Shown here: positions 1 through 8,588 of the stretch, piece by piece | Layout of the letters: the number at the start of each line of letters is the position of its first letter | Position numbering within the stretch: position 1 is the first letter of the stretch | Origin: SIG607 sp045648445 | GTDB taxonomy: Bacteria; Bacillota; Clostridia; Oscillospirales; Acutalibacteraceae | Direction of reading: 5' to 3' | Assembly (NCBI GenBank): GCA_045648445.1 | Contig: JAZRNY010000022.1 | Span: forward strand, 124,001 to 188,000 | Length of the DNA: 64,000 nucleotides | Notes under the pieces: model-generated | The model's input: only the letters and a program-made list of their open reading frames with translations | What the model was told of the DNA's origin: nothing | Database searches by the model: none | Made by a program: the position numbers and the translations under genes

Positions 1-1
1 A

Positions 2-1225
2 AAACGTTACCGAGTTTTAAAGGGCGGTAAGGGCAGTAAAAAATCCAGTGTGACCGCCCTAAATTTTATTTACCGACTTATGAAATACGATAAAAGCAAT
101 CTGCTTGTTATAAGGGCGGTAATGAACACCCACAGAAATTCTACCTTTGCGGCTCTTACCTGGGCGCAAAATAAGTTAGGTGTCAGCGAACTTTGGAATA
201 ACAGCGTTTCTAATATGGAAATGACCTATTTGCCTACCGGTCAAAAAATTTTGTTTCGCGGTATGGATGACGTTTTAAAACTTGCGGGTATTCAAACTTC
301 AATAGGCACCTTTAATTTTGTATGGATAGAGGAAGCCTTTGAAATCGGCAGTGAATCGGATTTTGAAAAACTTGACCTTACCGTTCCGCGCGGAGAGGTA
401 AGCGAGGGGCATTTTAAACAGACCACCATAACCTTTAACCCTTGGAGCAGTCAGCATTGGCTTAAAAAAAGATTTTTTGACACTCCTGACAACCAGACTG
501 CTACATTTTCTACCAACTATTTAATAAATGAATTTTTGGACGCAACCGACCGACGCGTTTTCGAGCGTATGAAAAAAACCAACGCGCGTAAATATGCTGT
601 TGCAGGTCTTGGCGAATGGGGAATTGCAGAGGGTCTTGTTTATGAAAATTGGGAAGTTGAAAAAAGAGATATTAACGGTCTTTTAAATAACGGTTACAGG
701 GCTTTTTTTGGGCTTGACTACGGTTACGTTAATGACCCTACCGCATTTGTTGCCTTTTTGGTAAACGTAAAGTTAAGGGAAATACATATTTTTGATGAGT
801 TTTACAATAAGCGTATGTTAAACAGCGATATTGCAAACGAAATAAAAAAGCGCGGATATGCAAAAGAGAGAATACGCGCAGATTGCGCCGAGCCTAAATC
901 CAACGAAGATTTAAGAAGAATGGGTATTCACCGAATAACTTCGTCGGCAAAGGGGCGGGATAGTATTTTAAACGGTATTGCGAGAATTTGCGAATATAAA
1001 ATTACCGTTGAACCACACTGCATTGCCGCAATAAAAGAACTTTCAACCTATTGTTACTCTGATAAATGTAACGAACGCGGTTTAAGAATGCCCGATGATA
1101 AAGATAATCATTTAATGGACGCTTTACGTTATGCGTTTGAAGACGTTAAATATCTTGAAAACCAAAAGGAAGATACCTTTGGTTTTAAGGGCAGAGAATT
1201 ACTGTTTGGGAGATGGACACAATAA
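2..1225 (+). CDS. Phage terminase large subunit (5' end outside window)
   Basis: DNA-packaging motor ATPase/nuclease that translocates genome into the procapsid. The open frame runs to the left edge. A GTG at 50 could be taken as a start, but the reading frame upstream of it encodes the atypical Walker A motif GGKGSKKS (nt 23-46), so the true start lies outside the window. A Walker B-like VWIEEA follows at about nt 320-337. The C-terminal RNase H-like nuclease is marked by GLDYGYVNDP (about nt 709), an Asp in RADCAEP and DNHLMDALRYA near the end. This is the layout of PBSX/Terminase_3 family proteins. The stop codon overlaps the start of the next small gene (1213). No small terminase subunit is visible; if present it lies to the left. 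Family assignment is strong from motifs; the exact length is unknown. Confidence 0.92.
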   Translation, partial: KRYRVLKGGKGSKKSSVTALNFIYRLMKYDKSNLLVIRAVMNTHRNSTFAALTWAQNKLGVSELWNNSVSNMEMTYLPTGQKILFRGMDDVLKLAGIQTSIGTFNFVWIEEAFEIGSESDFEKLDLTVPRGEVSEGHFKQTTITFNPWSSQHWLKKRFFDTPDNQTATFSTNYLINEFLDATDRRVFERMKKTNARKYAVAGLGEWGIAEGLVYENWEVEKRDINGLLNNGYRAFFGLDYGYVNDPTAFVAFLVNVKLREIHIFDEFYNKRMLNSDIANEIKKRGYAKERIRADCAEPKSNEDLRRMGIHRITSSAKGRDSILNGIARICEYKITVEPHCIAAIKELSTYCYSDKCNERGLRMPDDKDNHLMDALRYAFEDVKYLENQKEDTFGFKGRELLFGRWTQ

Positions 1226-1410
1226 AGATTTTATTAATTATTTTATTTGATATTTGTGCCTTTTTAATGGGACTTTTTTTAGGAAGGACCGTTAAAAGAA
1301 AAAGGCAGGAATATAAAAGGAGAAGGAAAGCGGTAGTTAAAAATAATGATTTGCTGTCACTTCTCTATTATACACCAAGCGAACCGACAGGCAGACTGTC
1401 GAGAAAATAA
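1213..1410 (+). CDS. Small single-pass membrane protein in the virion operon
   Basis: A 65-residue protein with one hydrophobic segment (about residues 5-23) followed by a very basic stretch rich in Lys and Arg. It starts inside the last codons of the terminase gene (13-nt overlap) and lies 13 nt upstream of the scaffold gene, so it is translationally embedded in the capsid operon. I do not recognise a family. Topology (short N-terminus, one membrane helix, positive cytoplasmic tail) resembles small phage membrane proteins such as spanin-like or holin-like accessory factors, but its position between terminase and scaffold is not typical of lysis genes. Function unknown. Confidence 0.6.
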   Translation: MDTIKILLIILFDICAFLMGLFLGRTVKRKRQEYKRRRKAVVKNNDLLSLLYYTPSEPTGRLSRK

Positions 1411-1423
1411 AAGGAGAATGACT

Positions 1424-2032
1424 ATGGAAAACAACACCGAAATCATACCAGATAAGGAAGATAGGGAAACCATACCCGAAAACGACAGGGTCATACCTAT
1501 TAAATTCAACAAGGAAATACGCAATTTAACTTTAGAGGAAGCCACTCTGCTTTCACAAAAAGGATTAAAATACGATACCATTGAAAAACAGTGGTCACGC
1601 CTTTTAACCATGGCAAAAGAAGACGGCTTTTCGGCGCAGGAATTCCTTGACGCACTGGAGAAAGGGAGAACAAGCAAAAGATTAGAAGAACTCACAAAGG
1701 AGTGCGGAGGAAACGGCGAAATTGCCCAAAGAATAATCGACCTTGAAAAAGGCAAAAAACATTCTTTAAAGGGCTATGAAGAATTAAAGGAGTATTTTCC
1801 CGATTTGGCAGAAGAAGATTTACCTTTCGAAGTTACCGACAGGGCAAGGCAGTTAGGAAGTAATATACTTGACGAATATTTACGCTTTAAAGCCAAAGAG
1901 GTAATTAGTTTGCAAAAAAATGAAAAGCAGAAAGCGGAAAATCTTAAAAGTTCTGTCGGTTCGCAAAAGCCAGGCGGTATATACCGCACCCCCGAAAACG
2001 AACAGTTTATACGGGGATTATGGAATAAATAA
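1424..2032 (+). CDS. Scaffold-like phage head protein
   Basis: A protein of about 202 residues that is strongly charged (Glu and Lys rich), with predicted helices and a C-terminal segment of mixed charge, lying immediately upstream of the capsid gene. That position and composition are typical of capsid scaffolding proteins, which template procapsid assembly and are then expelled. The frame is open back to 1346, but AAGGAG at 1411-1416 sits 7 nt before the ATG at 1424 and only 1 nt before an alternative ATG at 1418, so 1424 is preferred. No protease motif is seen. The assignment rests on position and composition rather than on a recognised sequence motif. Confidence 0.6.
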   Translation: MENNTEIIPDKEDRETIPENDRVIPIKFNKEIRNLTLEEATLLSQKGLKYDTIEKQWSRLLTMAKEDGFSAQEFLDALEKGRTSKRLEELTKECGGNGEIAQRIIDLEKGKKHSLKGYEELKEYFPDLAEEDLPFEVTDRARQLGSNILDEYLRFKAKEVISLQKNEKQKAENLKSSVGSQKPGGIYRTPENEQFIRGLWNK

Positions 2033-2052
2033 ACAAAAAGGAGAAAAAAATT

Positions 2053-3231
2053 ATGGCTATTAACACATTAGAAGCCGCAAGTATGTACAGCGAGGAACTT
2101 GACCGTCTTTTTACTCAAAAAAGCGTAACCGGTTTTTTTGCAGATAATGCTTTCGGCGCACGTTTTGTCGGCGCAAAAACTGTAATTGTTCCCGACATTG
2201 ATTTTCAGGGTCTTGCAGATTATGACCGCGACACAGGTTTTACCAGAGGTGCTATTACTGTATCTAATACCTCTTATACTATGCAGATGGACCGCGCTCG
2301 TTCGCTTCAGATTGACCGCGAAGACCTTGACGAAACAGGCATTGCAAATCTTGCAGGTAAAATTTTAGGCGAATACGTTAGAACAAAGGTTGTTCCCGAG
2401 TGTGACGCATATTGTCTTTCTAAACTAACAGGTCTTGCAATTTCCCGCGGTAACACCTTAACCGGCGATACCGAAAAACCCATTGCTACCCTTAATCAAC
2501 TTATTGCAAACGTTCAGAAAAAGGTTGGTTTCGACAGTGAACTTGTTGCATTTATTGATTGCGGTATGTATGCAAAAATTGCAAACAGCGAAGAACTTTC
2601 CAAAATGATTACCGTTTCCGACTTTAAGCAGGGCGATATTAATCTTACCGTTAAAAGTCTTAACGGCGTAGCGCTTATTCCCGTTGTTAGCGAAAGAATG
2701 AAGACTGCATATAACTTTAACAACGGCGCGGCAGGCGGTTTTGTTCCTCAGGAAAATGCAAAAACTGCATTTATGCTCGTTTGCGCAAAGGACAGCGCTC
2801 ATCTTATGAAGAAAACCGAAAAGATGCGTATTTTTGCGCCCGACCAGAACCCTGATGCCGATGCATTCAAGTTTGACTACCGTATTTACTACGACGTATT
2901 TGTAAAGAAAAGCGGTCTTGATGCTATTTGGGCTTGGATTGCTCCGGCAGTAAACGTTACTACTCAGCCTAAGGATACAACCGTTACCGAAGGTTCCATT
3001 ACCGGTAATCTTACAGTAGCCGCTAACAGCGAAGCAGGTTCTACCCTTACTTATCAGTGGTATAAAAGTGACGCAAACGGCACTAACACCATAAAGGTGG
3101 CAGGCGCCAATACTGCATCTCTTACCATTCCTAAAGATTTAACCGCAGGTGAGTATTACTTCTATGTTGTGGTTACCGCTGACGGTCTTGCCGAAACTAC
3201 TTCTGCCAAAGCAAAGGTAACCGTTAACTAA
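2053..3231 (+). CDS. Major capsid protein with C-terminal Ig-like domain
   Basis: A 392-residue protein preceded by AAAAAGGAG with good spacing. The first 300 residues resemble HK97-fold coat proteins of siphoviruses and podoviruses: early YSEELDRLFTQKS, a central Q-M-D-R-A-R-S-L segment and an S-P-loop-like core. From about residue 301 to the end there is a separate beta-rich module with the bacterial Ig signature TYQWYKSDANG and SLTIPKDLTAGEYYFYV, typical of Ig-like decorations on phage capsids that project from the shell and bind surface carbohydrates. Cysteines are absent from the Ig module. A terminator-like hairpin follows immediately (3253-3275). That it is the coat protein is inferred from position between scaffold and portal, size and the Ig appendage; I cannot run a fold search. 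Confidence 0.75.
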   Translation: MAINTLEAASMYSEELDRLFTQKSVTGFFADNAFGARFVGAKTVIVPDIDFQGLADYDRDTGFTRGAITVSNTSYTMQMDRARSLQIDREDLDETGIANLAGKILGEYVRTKVVPECDAYCLSKLTGLAISRGNTLTGDTEKPIATLNQLIANVQKKVGFDSELVAFIDCGMYAKIANSEELSKMITVSDFKQGDINLTVKSLNGVALIPVVSERMKTAYNFNNGAAGGFVPQENAKTAFMLVCAKDSAHLMKKTEKMRIFAPDQNPDADAFKFDYRIYYDVFVKKSGLDAIWAWIAPAVNVTTQPKDTTVTEGSITGNLTVAANSEAGSTLTYQWYKSDANGTNTIKVAGANTASLTIPKDLTAGEYYFYVVVTADGLAETTSAKAKVTVN

Positions 3232-3252
3232 TAAAGGGCAGAAAAACCCCTG

Positions 3253-3275
3253 GGGAGAGGAAACTCTCCCTTTTT
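3253..3275 (+). terminator. Intra-operon terminator/attenuator after the capsid gene
   Basis: Seven-bp stem GGGAGAG/CTCTCCC closed by a GAAA loop and followed by five T residues, placed between the capsid gene and the portal gene, which has its own AGGAGG site. It probably terminates part of the transcription, giving more coat than portal mRNA. Confidence 0.65.
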
Positions 3276-3294
3276 AAAATAATAGGAGGTCAAA

Positions 3295-4713
3295 ATGAAC
3301 ACACCATCAGAAATTTTTAAAGAATACGAACAACTAAGAAATTTTAAACTGTCTTTAGGTGAAAGGGGCATTTACGAGCAAAACGTTATAAACCGAAGAT
3401 TTTTTTACGGTGACCAATGGTACGGCGCAATGGTGTCAAACGAGCGTCCCTTAGTTCGTCATAACGTTATAAAACGAATAGGCGAATATAAAATAGGTAG
3501 ACTTCTTAACGAAGATTACCGAGTAGGTCTTTGCGTAAAAGGTGTCAACTATACGGTTAAACAAATTAACTCTGTAAAGGACGGATGCAAAAAGTTAAGT
3601 CAGGGAGAATTTGAGTTTTTGAAAACTGCCGATCAAGACGAAAAAAGACTTTTAAGCAAGGTTTTATCCGATTATTTTTACGTTTCTTTAGAACGAATGA
3701 AAATGGGTGAAAAAATCAACGCCGCCATAAAAAACAGTTTTATTACCGGCAGCGGTATAATTTATACCTATTGGGACAGCGCTTTAGAAAACGGTTACGG
3801 AGATATTGTAACCGAGGTTTTACCCATTGAAAACGTTTATTTTGGCGACGAAAAGGAAGAACGAATAGAAAATCAGCCCTTTATTATAATTGCCACAAGA
3901 CTGCCGGTTGAACAGGTAAAGGAAACTGCAAAAAAATACGGTTTTAACGAAAACCGCATTGCGCCTGACTTTAATGACGGCAAGGTTTTGGTATTAACAA
4001 AACTATCAAAACAAAACGGCAAAATAATGGCAGTATCGGTTACCGAAAAGGCAGTAGTCAAAAAGGAATACAACACCCATTTAAACCGCTATCCCATTAA
4101 TCTTTTTTCGTGGGATAAAAAGGAAGACTGTATTTATTCCGACAGTGAAATTACGTATCTTATTCCTAACCAAATAGCAATCAACCGTTTGCTTTCGGCA
4201 TCTGTTTGGTCAACTATGTATATGGGTATGCCCATTATGACCGTAAACGGCGATACTGTTACCGAAGATATAACAAACGACCCCGGTCAAATTATAAGGG
4301 TTTACGGCACAAACGAAGACGTGGCAGGGGCAGTACACTACGTGGCTCCGCCCGATTTTTCAAACGGATTTAATCAAACGGTTGAAAACCTTATAGACAG
4401 TACCTTGCAGTCAAGCGGCGCCAATATGACCGCCATTGATAAAATCAGCGCAGGTAACACCACTGCCGTTGAAGCGTTAAACGACAGCCAAAAAATATCG
4501 GCGCTGGGGCTTAGTCTTTCATATAAGTGCTTTTTAGAGGATATAGCCCTTACCTTTGCAGATTTTTGGATTAATAAGTATGGAAAACGGGATATTTTAA
4601 TAAACGACGAAAACGGCAGATGGCACTTTCCTTTTGATGCCGAGCGTTATAAAAATCTTGAATTTTATGCTACGGCAACCTTAAAGGAGGAAAAAACCGA
4701 TGAAAGTAATTGA
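3295..4713 (+). CDS. Phage portal protein (SPP1 Gp6-like)
   Basis: The 472-residue product begins with a typical portal N-terminus (short helix, then NRRFFYGDQWYG and RPLVRHNVIKRI) and ends with a helical region containing SAGNTTAVEALNDSQKISALG, resembling the hinge/crown-proximal part of SPP1-type portals. Portals form the dodecameric DNA channel at the capsid vertex and dock the terminase. The start is supported by AGGAGG seven nt upstream of the ATG. The gene overlaps the following connector gene by 14 nt. Its position after, rather than before, scaffold and coat genes is unusual for tailed phages. Confidence 0.8.
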   Translation: MNTPSEIFKEYEQLRNFKLSLGERGIYEQNVINRRFFYGDQWYGAMVSNERPLVRHNVIKRIGEYKIGRLLNEDYRVGLCVKGVNYTVKQINSVKDGCKKLSQGEFEFLKTADQDEKRLLSKVLSDYFYVSLERMKMGEKINAAIKNSFITGSGIIYTYWDSALENGYGDIVTEVLPIENVYFGDEKEERIENQPFIIIATRLPVEQVKETAKKYGFNENRIAPDFNDGKVLVLTKLSKQNGKIMAVSVTEKAVVKKEYNTHLNRYPINLFSWDKKEDCIYSDSEITYLIPNQIAINRLLSASVWSTMYMGMPIMTVNGDTVTEDITNDPGQIIRVYGTNEDVAGAVHYVAPPDFSNGFNQTVENLIDSTLQSSGANMTAIDKISAGNTTAVEALNDSQKISALGLSLSYKCFLEDIALTFADFWINKYGKRDILINDENGRWHFPFDAERYKNLEFYATATLKEEKTDESN

Positions 4714-5035
4714 TATATATAGGTCTGCCCTAATGATGTGCGGTAGTAATACAAACGATGAATATGTATTAGGCGAAGAAAATGACGATAAACTGTATTT
4801 TGTTAACCGCGCTTTAATGGATTTAAGACGCGAAATGGTTTATGACCTGGCTTCGCCGGTGTACTATAACCAAAAAACCATTGACGCGATTGTTTGCGGA
4901 GTTGCTTTTTATTTGGCGGTTAAATACTGCAAAACCGAAATAGCAACCTATTTAAGCCAGTTATACGACAGAAAACGCGCCATTGCATTAGGCGCAGTGG
5001 GCAAAATTCACAACTCGCAGTTTTTTAGGCAGTGA
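4700..5035 (+). CDS. Head-tail connector/adaptor-like protein
   Basis: A 111-residue protein that begins inside the last codons of the portal gene, with AAAGGAGG nine nt before the ATG. Predicted largely helical: an N-terminal IYRSALMMCG helix, a central NRALMDLRREM helix and a C-terminal helix running to LYDRKRAIALG. This size, fold prediction and position directly after the portal fit P22 gp4-like or gp6-like ring adaptors that sit under the portal. The function is inferred from position; no diagnostic motif exists for these proteins. Confidence 0.6.
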   Translation: MKVIDIYRSALMMCGSNTNDEYVLGEENDDKLYFVNRALMDLRREMVYDLASPVYYNQKTIDAIVCGVAFYLAVKYCKTEIATYLSQLYDRKRAIALGAVGKIHNSQFFRQ

Positions 5036-5044
5036 GGTGATTTT

Positions 5045-7108
5045 ATGATATTAAAAAACACCATTTATAAAAAACCGAGCAACCTTATAGTAAAGGATAT
5101 AGGCGGTATCGTTACTTCTTTGCATCCTTCTTTTATAGGAAACGACCGTTTAAGAGATGGGTATAACATATGGAATAAAAACGGTATTTTATCTTCCCGA
5201 CCGGGAATTTGCGCCACCGAAAACGGACTTATAAGCAAAGACGTTTTTGGCAAAGACATTAAAATATATTATTCAAATTTCCCCTTTGAAAATATTGATG
5301 AATATAATAATCTTTGCGCAATGGTAAAAAACGAGGATTATTTGGGTACCAAAATTGATTTTTTTGCAATTGATTTAAAGGGTGTTATGCATAGCATTAC
5401 CAATATAGAACTTAAAAGTGACGGCAATAGTGAAAAATACAATGTAAAAAATTTGGTTTTTATAAAGTCAACCAAAATAGAGGGAAGCGGAATTTTTGTA
5501 ATACTGCCTGTTGATACAGTCAGCAAAGGGTCAAATGATGTAAAAAAAGAAGTAATGTACTTTGAACTTAGTTCCGATTACCAAAACTTTATAAAAATTT
5601 TGCCCGAAAATTTATACCGCCCCATTATTATAAAAAACGGTTATGGAAATCGTGTCCCTGCTAATATAAGAAAAGAGTATAAAGAAAGCCGTCCCGAAGG
5701 GGTAAGTCTTTTAAACGGGTTGTTTGAAGCGAGATTTGTTTTGGATGGCGTTTCACATATTTTTTGTTCGCCTACGCCCTTTGCAACCTATGCGCCCATT
5801 GAAATCAGGTGTTATTCCTCCGATAACGTTTATACTACCGTTGTAATTGAAGGTGGAAAAACAAAATCTCCCAGTTTTACCTTTCAGGGAATGGACCTTT
5901 ACGTTACAGTTAATCGAGAATTGGGAAAAATCTTTTTCAGGCGAGACGGCGAGGATTATCCGTTGCCGAAACTTTGCGACGTAGAGTCTTTGCGTATTTA
6001 TTCCTCTGCCGACGTTACGGGTATTGACTACGAAATCTTCAGCAGTTCGGTTTCTCCCATACTTTTTGACAGCCGTTTGTTTATTGCAGGCGGTGGCATA
6101 AGAGGCAACAAGGTATATTATTCCAGCAAAACCGAGCATCTTTATTTTTGTGAAGATTATTCGGTTTCGGTAGGCAATAAAAGTTATGATTTAACCGCCC
6201 TTTCGATGCAGAGTAAATATATTATCGCCTTTAAGGAAAGGGAACTATACCGACTGTCTATTACCTGTACCGATGAAATATCTAAAGAAAAGATTGAAAT
6301 AGACGGAAAAGGACTGGTTTTTCAAAAGCCTAAATGCACCGTTACGCAAATAAACGATACCATAGGCTGCGATCTGCCTCAAACCATAGTAACCTGCGCA
6401 AACAGACTAGTATGGTTTCATAGCGACGGTGTGGTATACACACTTTACGGCAGTAATTTATATACGGAAGGCAGTATTTATGAACTGTCTGCGGATATTT
6501 CGAATTTGCTTACCGATATTGCTAAAGAGGATCTTAAATATGCTTTTGCTGCCGATTTTAACGGTTATTATGCGTTGGGGTTAAAGGATAAACTGTTTTT
6601 AATGGACGTTAGGGTTAGCGGATTTCGTTATTTAAAAAATCAAAACGATAAAAAGGCTAATAATCTGGCGTGGTTTTTATGGTATGCCCCTAAAGATACA
6701 CAGTTTATTTCGGGCTTTGTTATAGGCGGTAAGGAATATTTTATTATGTCTTCCGATAATATGAAGGCGCTTTTTGTGGCAGGTATGAAAGGCGCAAAGG
6801 ATATAATAACCAAAGAAAACGAAACGGCCGAAAAGGATTACGAGTTTTTTATTTCTACCGCCCTTTTTTCAAATGATTTTAATAACATAGACCGAATATC
6901 CTTTAACGCGCTTATTAAAAATCCTGCTACCTTTAGTGTTTTTGATGAAAATAAAGAATTTAATAGGTACGAAGTTCAAGAAAGCAGGGAATATAAAAGT
7001 TATATTCTGCCCGTTCCTTATAAAAAAGAGAGTATCGGCATAAATATAAAGGGAAGCGGCGAATTTAAACTTAAAGATATTGTTTTTAGTTTTAAAGAAA
7101 GAGGGTAA
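5045..7108 (+). CDS. Large neck/tail protein, P22 gp10-like (inferred)
   Basis: A 687-residue beta-rich protein without signal peptide, starting nine nt after the connector stop behind GAGGTGA. The N-terminus carries LRDGYNIWNKNGILSSRPG, a pattern seen near the start of podoviral packaged-DNA stabilisation and tail-hub proteins (a site of the type D-G-x-N followed by G-x-L-x-x-R-P-G). The middle contains repeated beta-hairpin blocks with W, Y and G (for example TCANRLVWFHSDGVVY), suggestive of a beta-propeller. The C-terminus has STALFSNDFNNIDRISF and ends in a beta strand, again as in gp10. If right, the particle would have a short neck/tail rather than a long tail. This is inference from pattern and gene order. 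Confidence 0.45.
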   Translation: MILKNTIYKKPSNLIVKDIGGIVTSLHPSFIGNDRLRDGYNIWNKNGILSSRPGICATENGLISKDVFGKDIKIYYSNFPFENIDEYNNLCAMVKNEDYLGTKIDFFAIDLKGVMHSITNIELKSDGNSEKYNVKNLVFIKSTKIEGSGIFVILPVDTVSKGSNDVKKEVMYFELSSDYQNFIKILPENLYRPIIIKNGYGNRVPANIRKEYKESRPEGVSLLNGLFEARFVLDGVSHIFCSPTPFATYAPIEIRCYSSDNVYTTVVIEGGKTKSPSFTFQGMDLYVTVNRELGKIFFRRDGEDYPLPKLCDVESLRIYSSADVTGIDYEIFSSSVSPILFDSRLFIAGGGIRGNKVYYSSKTEHLYFCEDYSVSVGNKSYDLTALSMQSKYIIAFKERELYRLSITCTDEISKEKIEIDGKGLVFQKPKCTVTQINDTIGCDLPQTIVTCANRLVWFHSDGVVYTLYGSNLYTEGSIYELSADISNLLTDIAKEDLKYAFAADFNGYYALGLKDKLFLMDVRVSGFRYLKNQNDKKANNLAWFLWYAPKDTQFISGFVIGGKEYFIMSSDNMKALFVAGMKGAKDIITKENETAEKDYEFFISTALFSNDFNNIDRISFNALIKNPATFSVFDENKEFNRYEVQESREYKSYILPVPYKKESIGINIKGSGEFKLKDIVFSFKERG

Positions 7109-7112
7109 ATAT

Positions 7113-8261
7113 ATGAAAAAACTGATTGCGGTTTTACTAAGCGTTTGTTTGCTTTGCTCGTGCGGTAAAAAAGAGGTAAAAACAGAAACTGAAAATAAAG
7201 ATTTTGCAGGAATGTTTTTGAGTTATATTGAACTTGCCGAACTATCCCTTAGCGGTGACTTTAAAAAAAGTTTTAACGAGGCGGTGGATAACTGCGCACA
7301 ACTTAATATAACCGATATGTTTATTCACGTAAGAGCAATGTGCGACAGTCTTTATCCGTCTGCCTATTATCCCCTGACCGATTGGGCAAAAAATCTTGAC
7401 TTTGACGTACTTGCTTTTATGATTGATGCCTGTCATAAGCGAAGCATACGCTTTCACGCCTGGATAAATCCGTATAGAATTTCGTCCGGTGTAAGCGACC
7501 TTGATAAAATTAACGCTCAAAGTCCTGCGCATAGTATGACAGAATGTATAGGCGACACCGAAAGGGGACTTTATTTTGACCCGTCGCAAGAAAGAGTAAG
7601 ACGGCTGATAATTGACGGTATAAGGGAACTTCTTAACCGTTACAGTGTGGACGGAATACATTTTGACGATTATTTTTATCCCACCGACAGCCCTTATTTT
7701 GACCTTAATGCCTATAATTCATATTGCAGTCAGACGGTAAATCCGCTATCTCTTTTAAATTGGCGCAGGGCAAACGTAACCACTATGATTTGCGGTGTGC
7801 GTTCCTTGGTTTTAAGCGAAGATAGGCCCATTCTTTTTAGTGTTTCGCCTGCAGCCGATATTGAAAATAATGAAAATAAACTTTGCGCCGATATTGATTA
7901 TTGGTGCGATTGCGGATTTATAGACGCGGTGTTGCCTCAACTGTATTTTGGGTTTGATTATCCGCTGAGCGATTTTAAATTTGAAAATTTACTTAATAGG
8001 TGGATAGAGTATCTGGGTCAAAGTAACGTTCTTTTATACGTTGCCCTTGCGCCTTATAAACTGGATACCGACCAAAACCCTGACAGTATCGAATGGAAAG
8101 ACGGAGTAAACATTGTTGCAAAGCAAATAAAAGAGGTTAAGAACAATCCCTTTACCCACGGTTTTGCCCTGTATTCATATTCTTTCGTTTTCGGCGACGG
8201 GGAAAACTATGAAAAACAAAAAGAAAATATTAAAAAACAAATAAAGGAAGAAAAAATATGA
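7113..8261 (+). CDS. DigH-like (DUF187/GHL10) glycoside hydrolase lipoprotein, lysis-module position
   Basis: The product (382 residues from the ATG at 7113) has a lipoprotein signal peptide with lipobox LCSC (Cys17). The mature part matches the glycosyl hydrolase-like 10 family: YPSAYYPLTDW, FDVLAFMIDACHKR followed by FHAWINPYR, then VDGIHFDDYFYP and VLPQLYFGF. The characterised E. coli member DigH cleaves denuded peptidoglycan glycan strands, so a cell-wall substrate is plausible. An upstream in-frame start (7080) would fuse extra residues to the signal peptide and is less likely. The gene begins 4 nt after the virion gene and overlaps the holin start by ATGA, so it sits where a phage endolysin would be. 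A lipid-anchored hydrolase in this role is unusual. Family: confident; lysis role: inferred. Confidence 0.8.
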   Translation: MKKLIAVLLSVCLLCSCGKKEVKTETENKDFAGMFLSYIELAELSLSGDFKKSFNEAVDNCAQLNITDMFIHVRAMCDSLYPSAYYPLTDWAKNLDFDVLAFMIDACHKRSIRFHAWINPYRISSGVSDLDKINAQSPAHSMTECIGDTERGLYFDPSQERVRRLIIDGIRELLNRYSVDGIHFDDYFYPTDSPYFDLNAYNSYCSQTVNPLSLLNWRRANVTTMICGVRSLVLSEDRPILFSVSPAADIENNENKLCADIDYWCDCGFIDAVLPQLYFGFDYPLSDFKFENLLNRWIEYLGQSNVLLYVALAPYKLDTDQNPDSIEWKDGVNIVAKQIKEVKNNPFTHGFALYSYSFVFGDGENYEKQKENIKKQIKEEKI

Positions 8262-8521
8262 AATTTAAAATTACAAAAGGAACAATCGTCAGAACAATTA
8301 TGATAATAATTGTGGTTATAAACATTATACTTAAAAAATTCGGTATAGATATAATTAAAACCGATGAAAACACCGTTGCCGCCTTTGTTGAAATGGCAAT
8401 TGAAATAGGTGCTATATTTTGCGCTTGGTGGTATAACAACAGTTTTTCCGAAGCCGCCAAAAAGGCAGACCGCTTTTTTATGGCTGTTAAAGAATACGAA
8501 AAAACGGGAGTATATAAGTAG
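8258..8521 (+). CDS. SPP1-family phage holin (XhlB type)
   Basis: An 87-residue protein with the hallmarks of the SPP1/XhlB holin family: N-terminal KGTIVRT, a hydrophobic helix, KFGIDIIKTDE, a second hydrophobic helix and the conserved AWWYNNSFSEAAKKAD segment. These holins insert in the membrane and let or trigger murein hydrolase action at the end of the lytic cycle. The ATG overlaps the stop of the preceding hydrolase gene (ATGA). It is the last gene of the virion operon; the promoter of manA begins only 8 nt later, so nothing else phage-like follows on this side. Confidence 0.88.
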   Translation: MKFKITKGTIVRTIMIIIVVINIILKKFGIDIIKTDENTVAAFVEMAIEIGAIFCAWWYNNSFSEAAKKADRFFMAVKEYEKTGVYK

Positions 8522-8529
8522 TTTTCGTC

Positions 8530-8558
8530 TTGAAAACGGAGAAAGATTATAGTATAAT
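8530..8558 (+). promoter_or_regulatory. Sigma-A promoter of manA
   Basis: TTGAAA, 17-nt spacer, TATAAT, about 30 nt upstream of the manA ATG. It uncouples manA from the phage-like operon that ends at 8521. Confidence 0.75.
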
Positions 8559-8588
8559 AATTACATAAAACTAAGGAGAAATTGTACT

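Noticed and set aside
1357..1755. Minus-strand ORF opposite the scaffold gene
   Set aside because: Shadow frame without ribosome-binding site; the plus-strand gene fits the operon.
8522..8588. Phage attachment site at the right edge of the virion cluster
   Set aside because: The gap is filled by the manA promoter; no tRNA, no repeat matching the left side is visible, and the left flank is outside the window.
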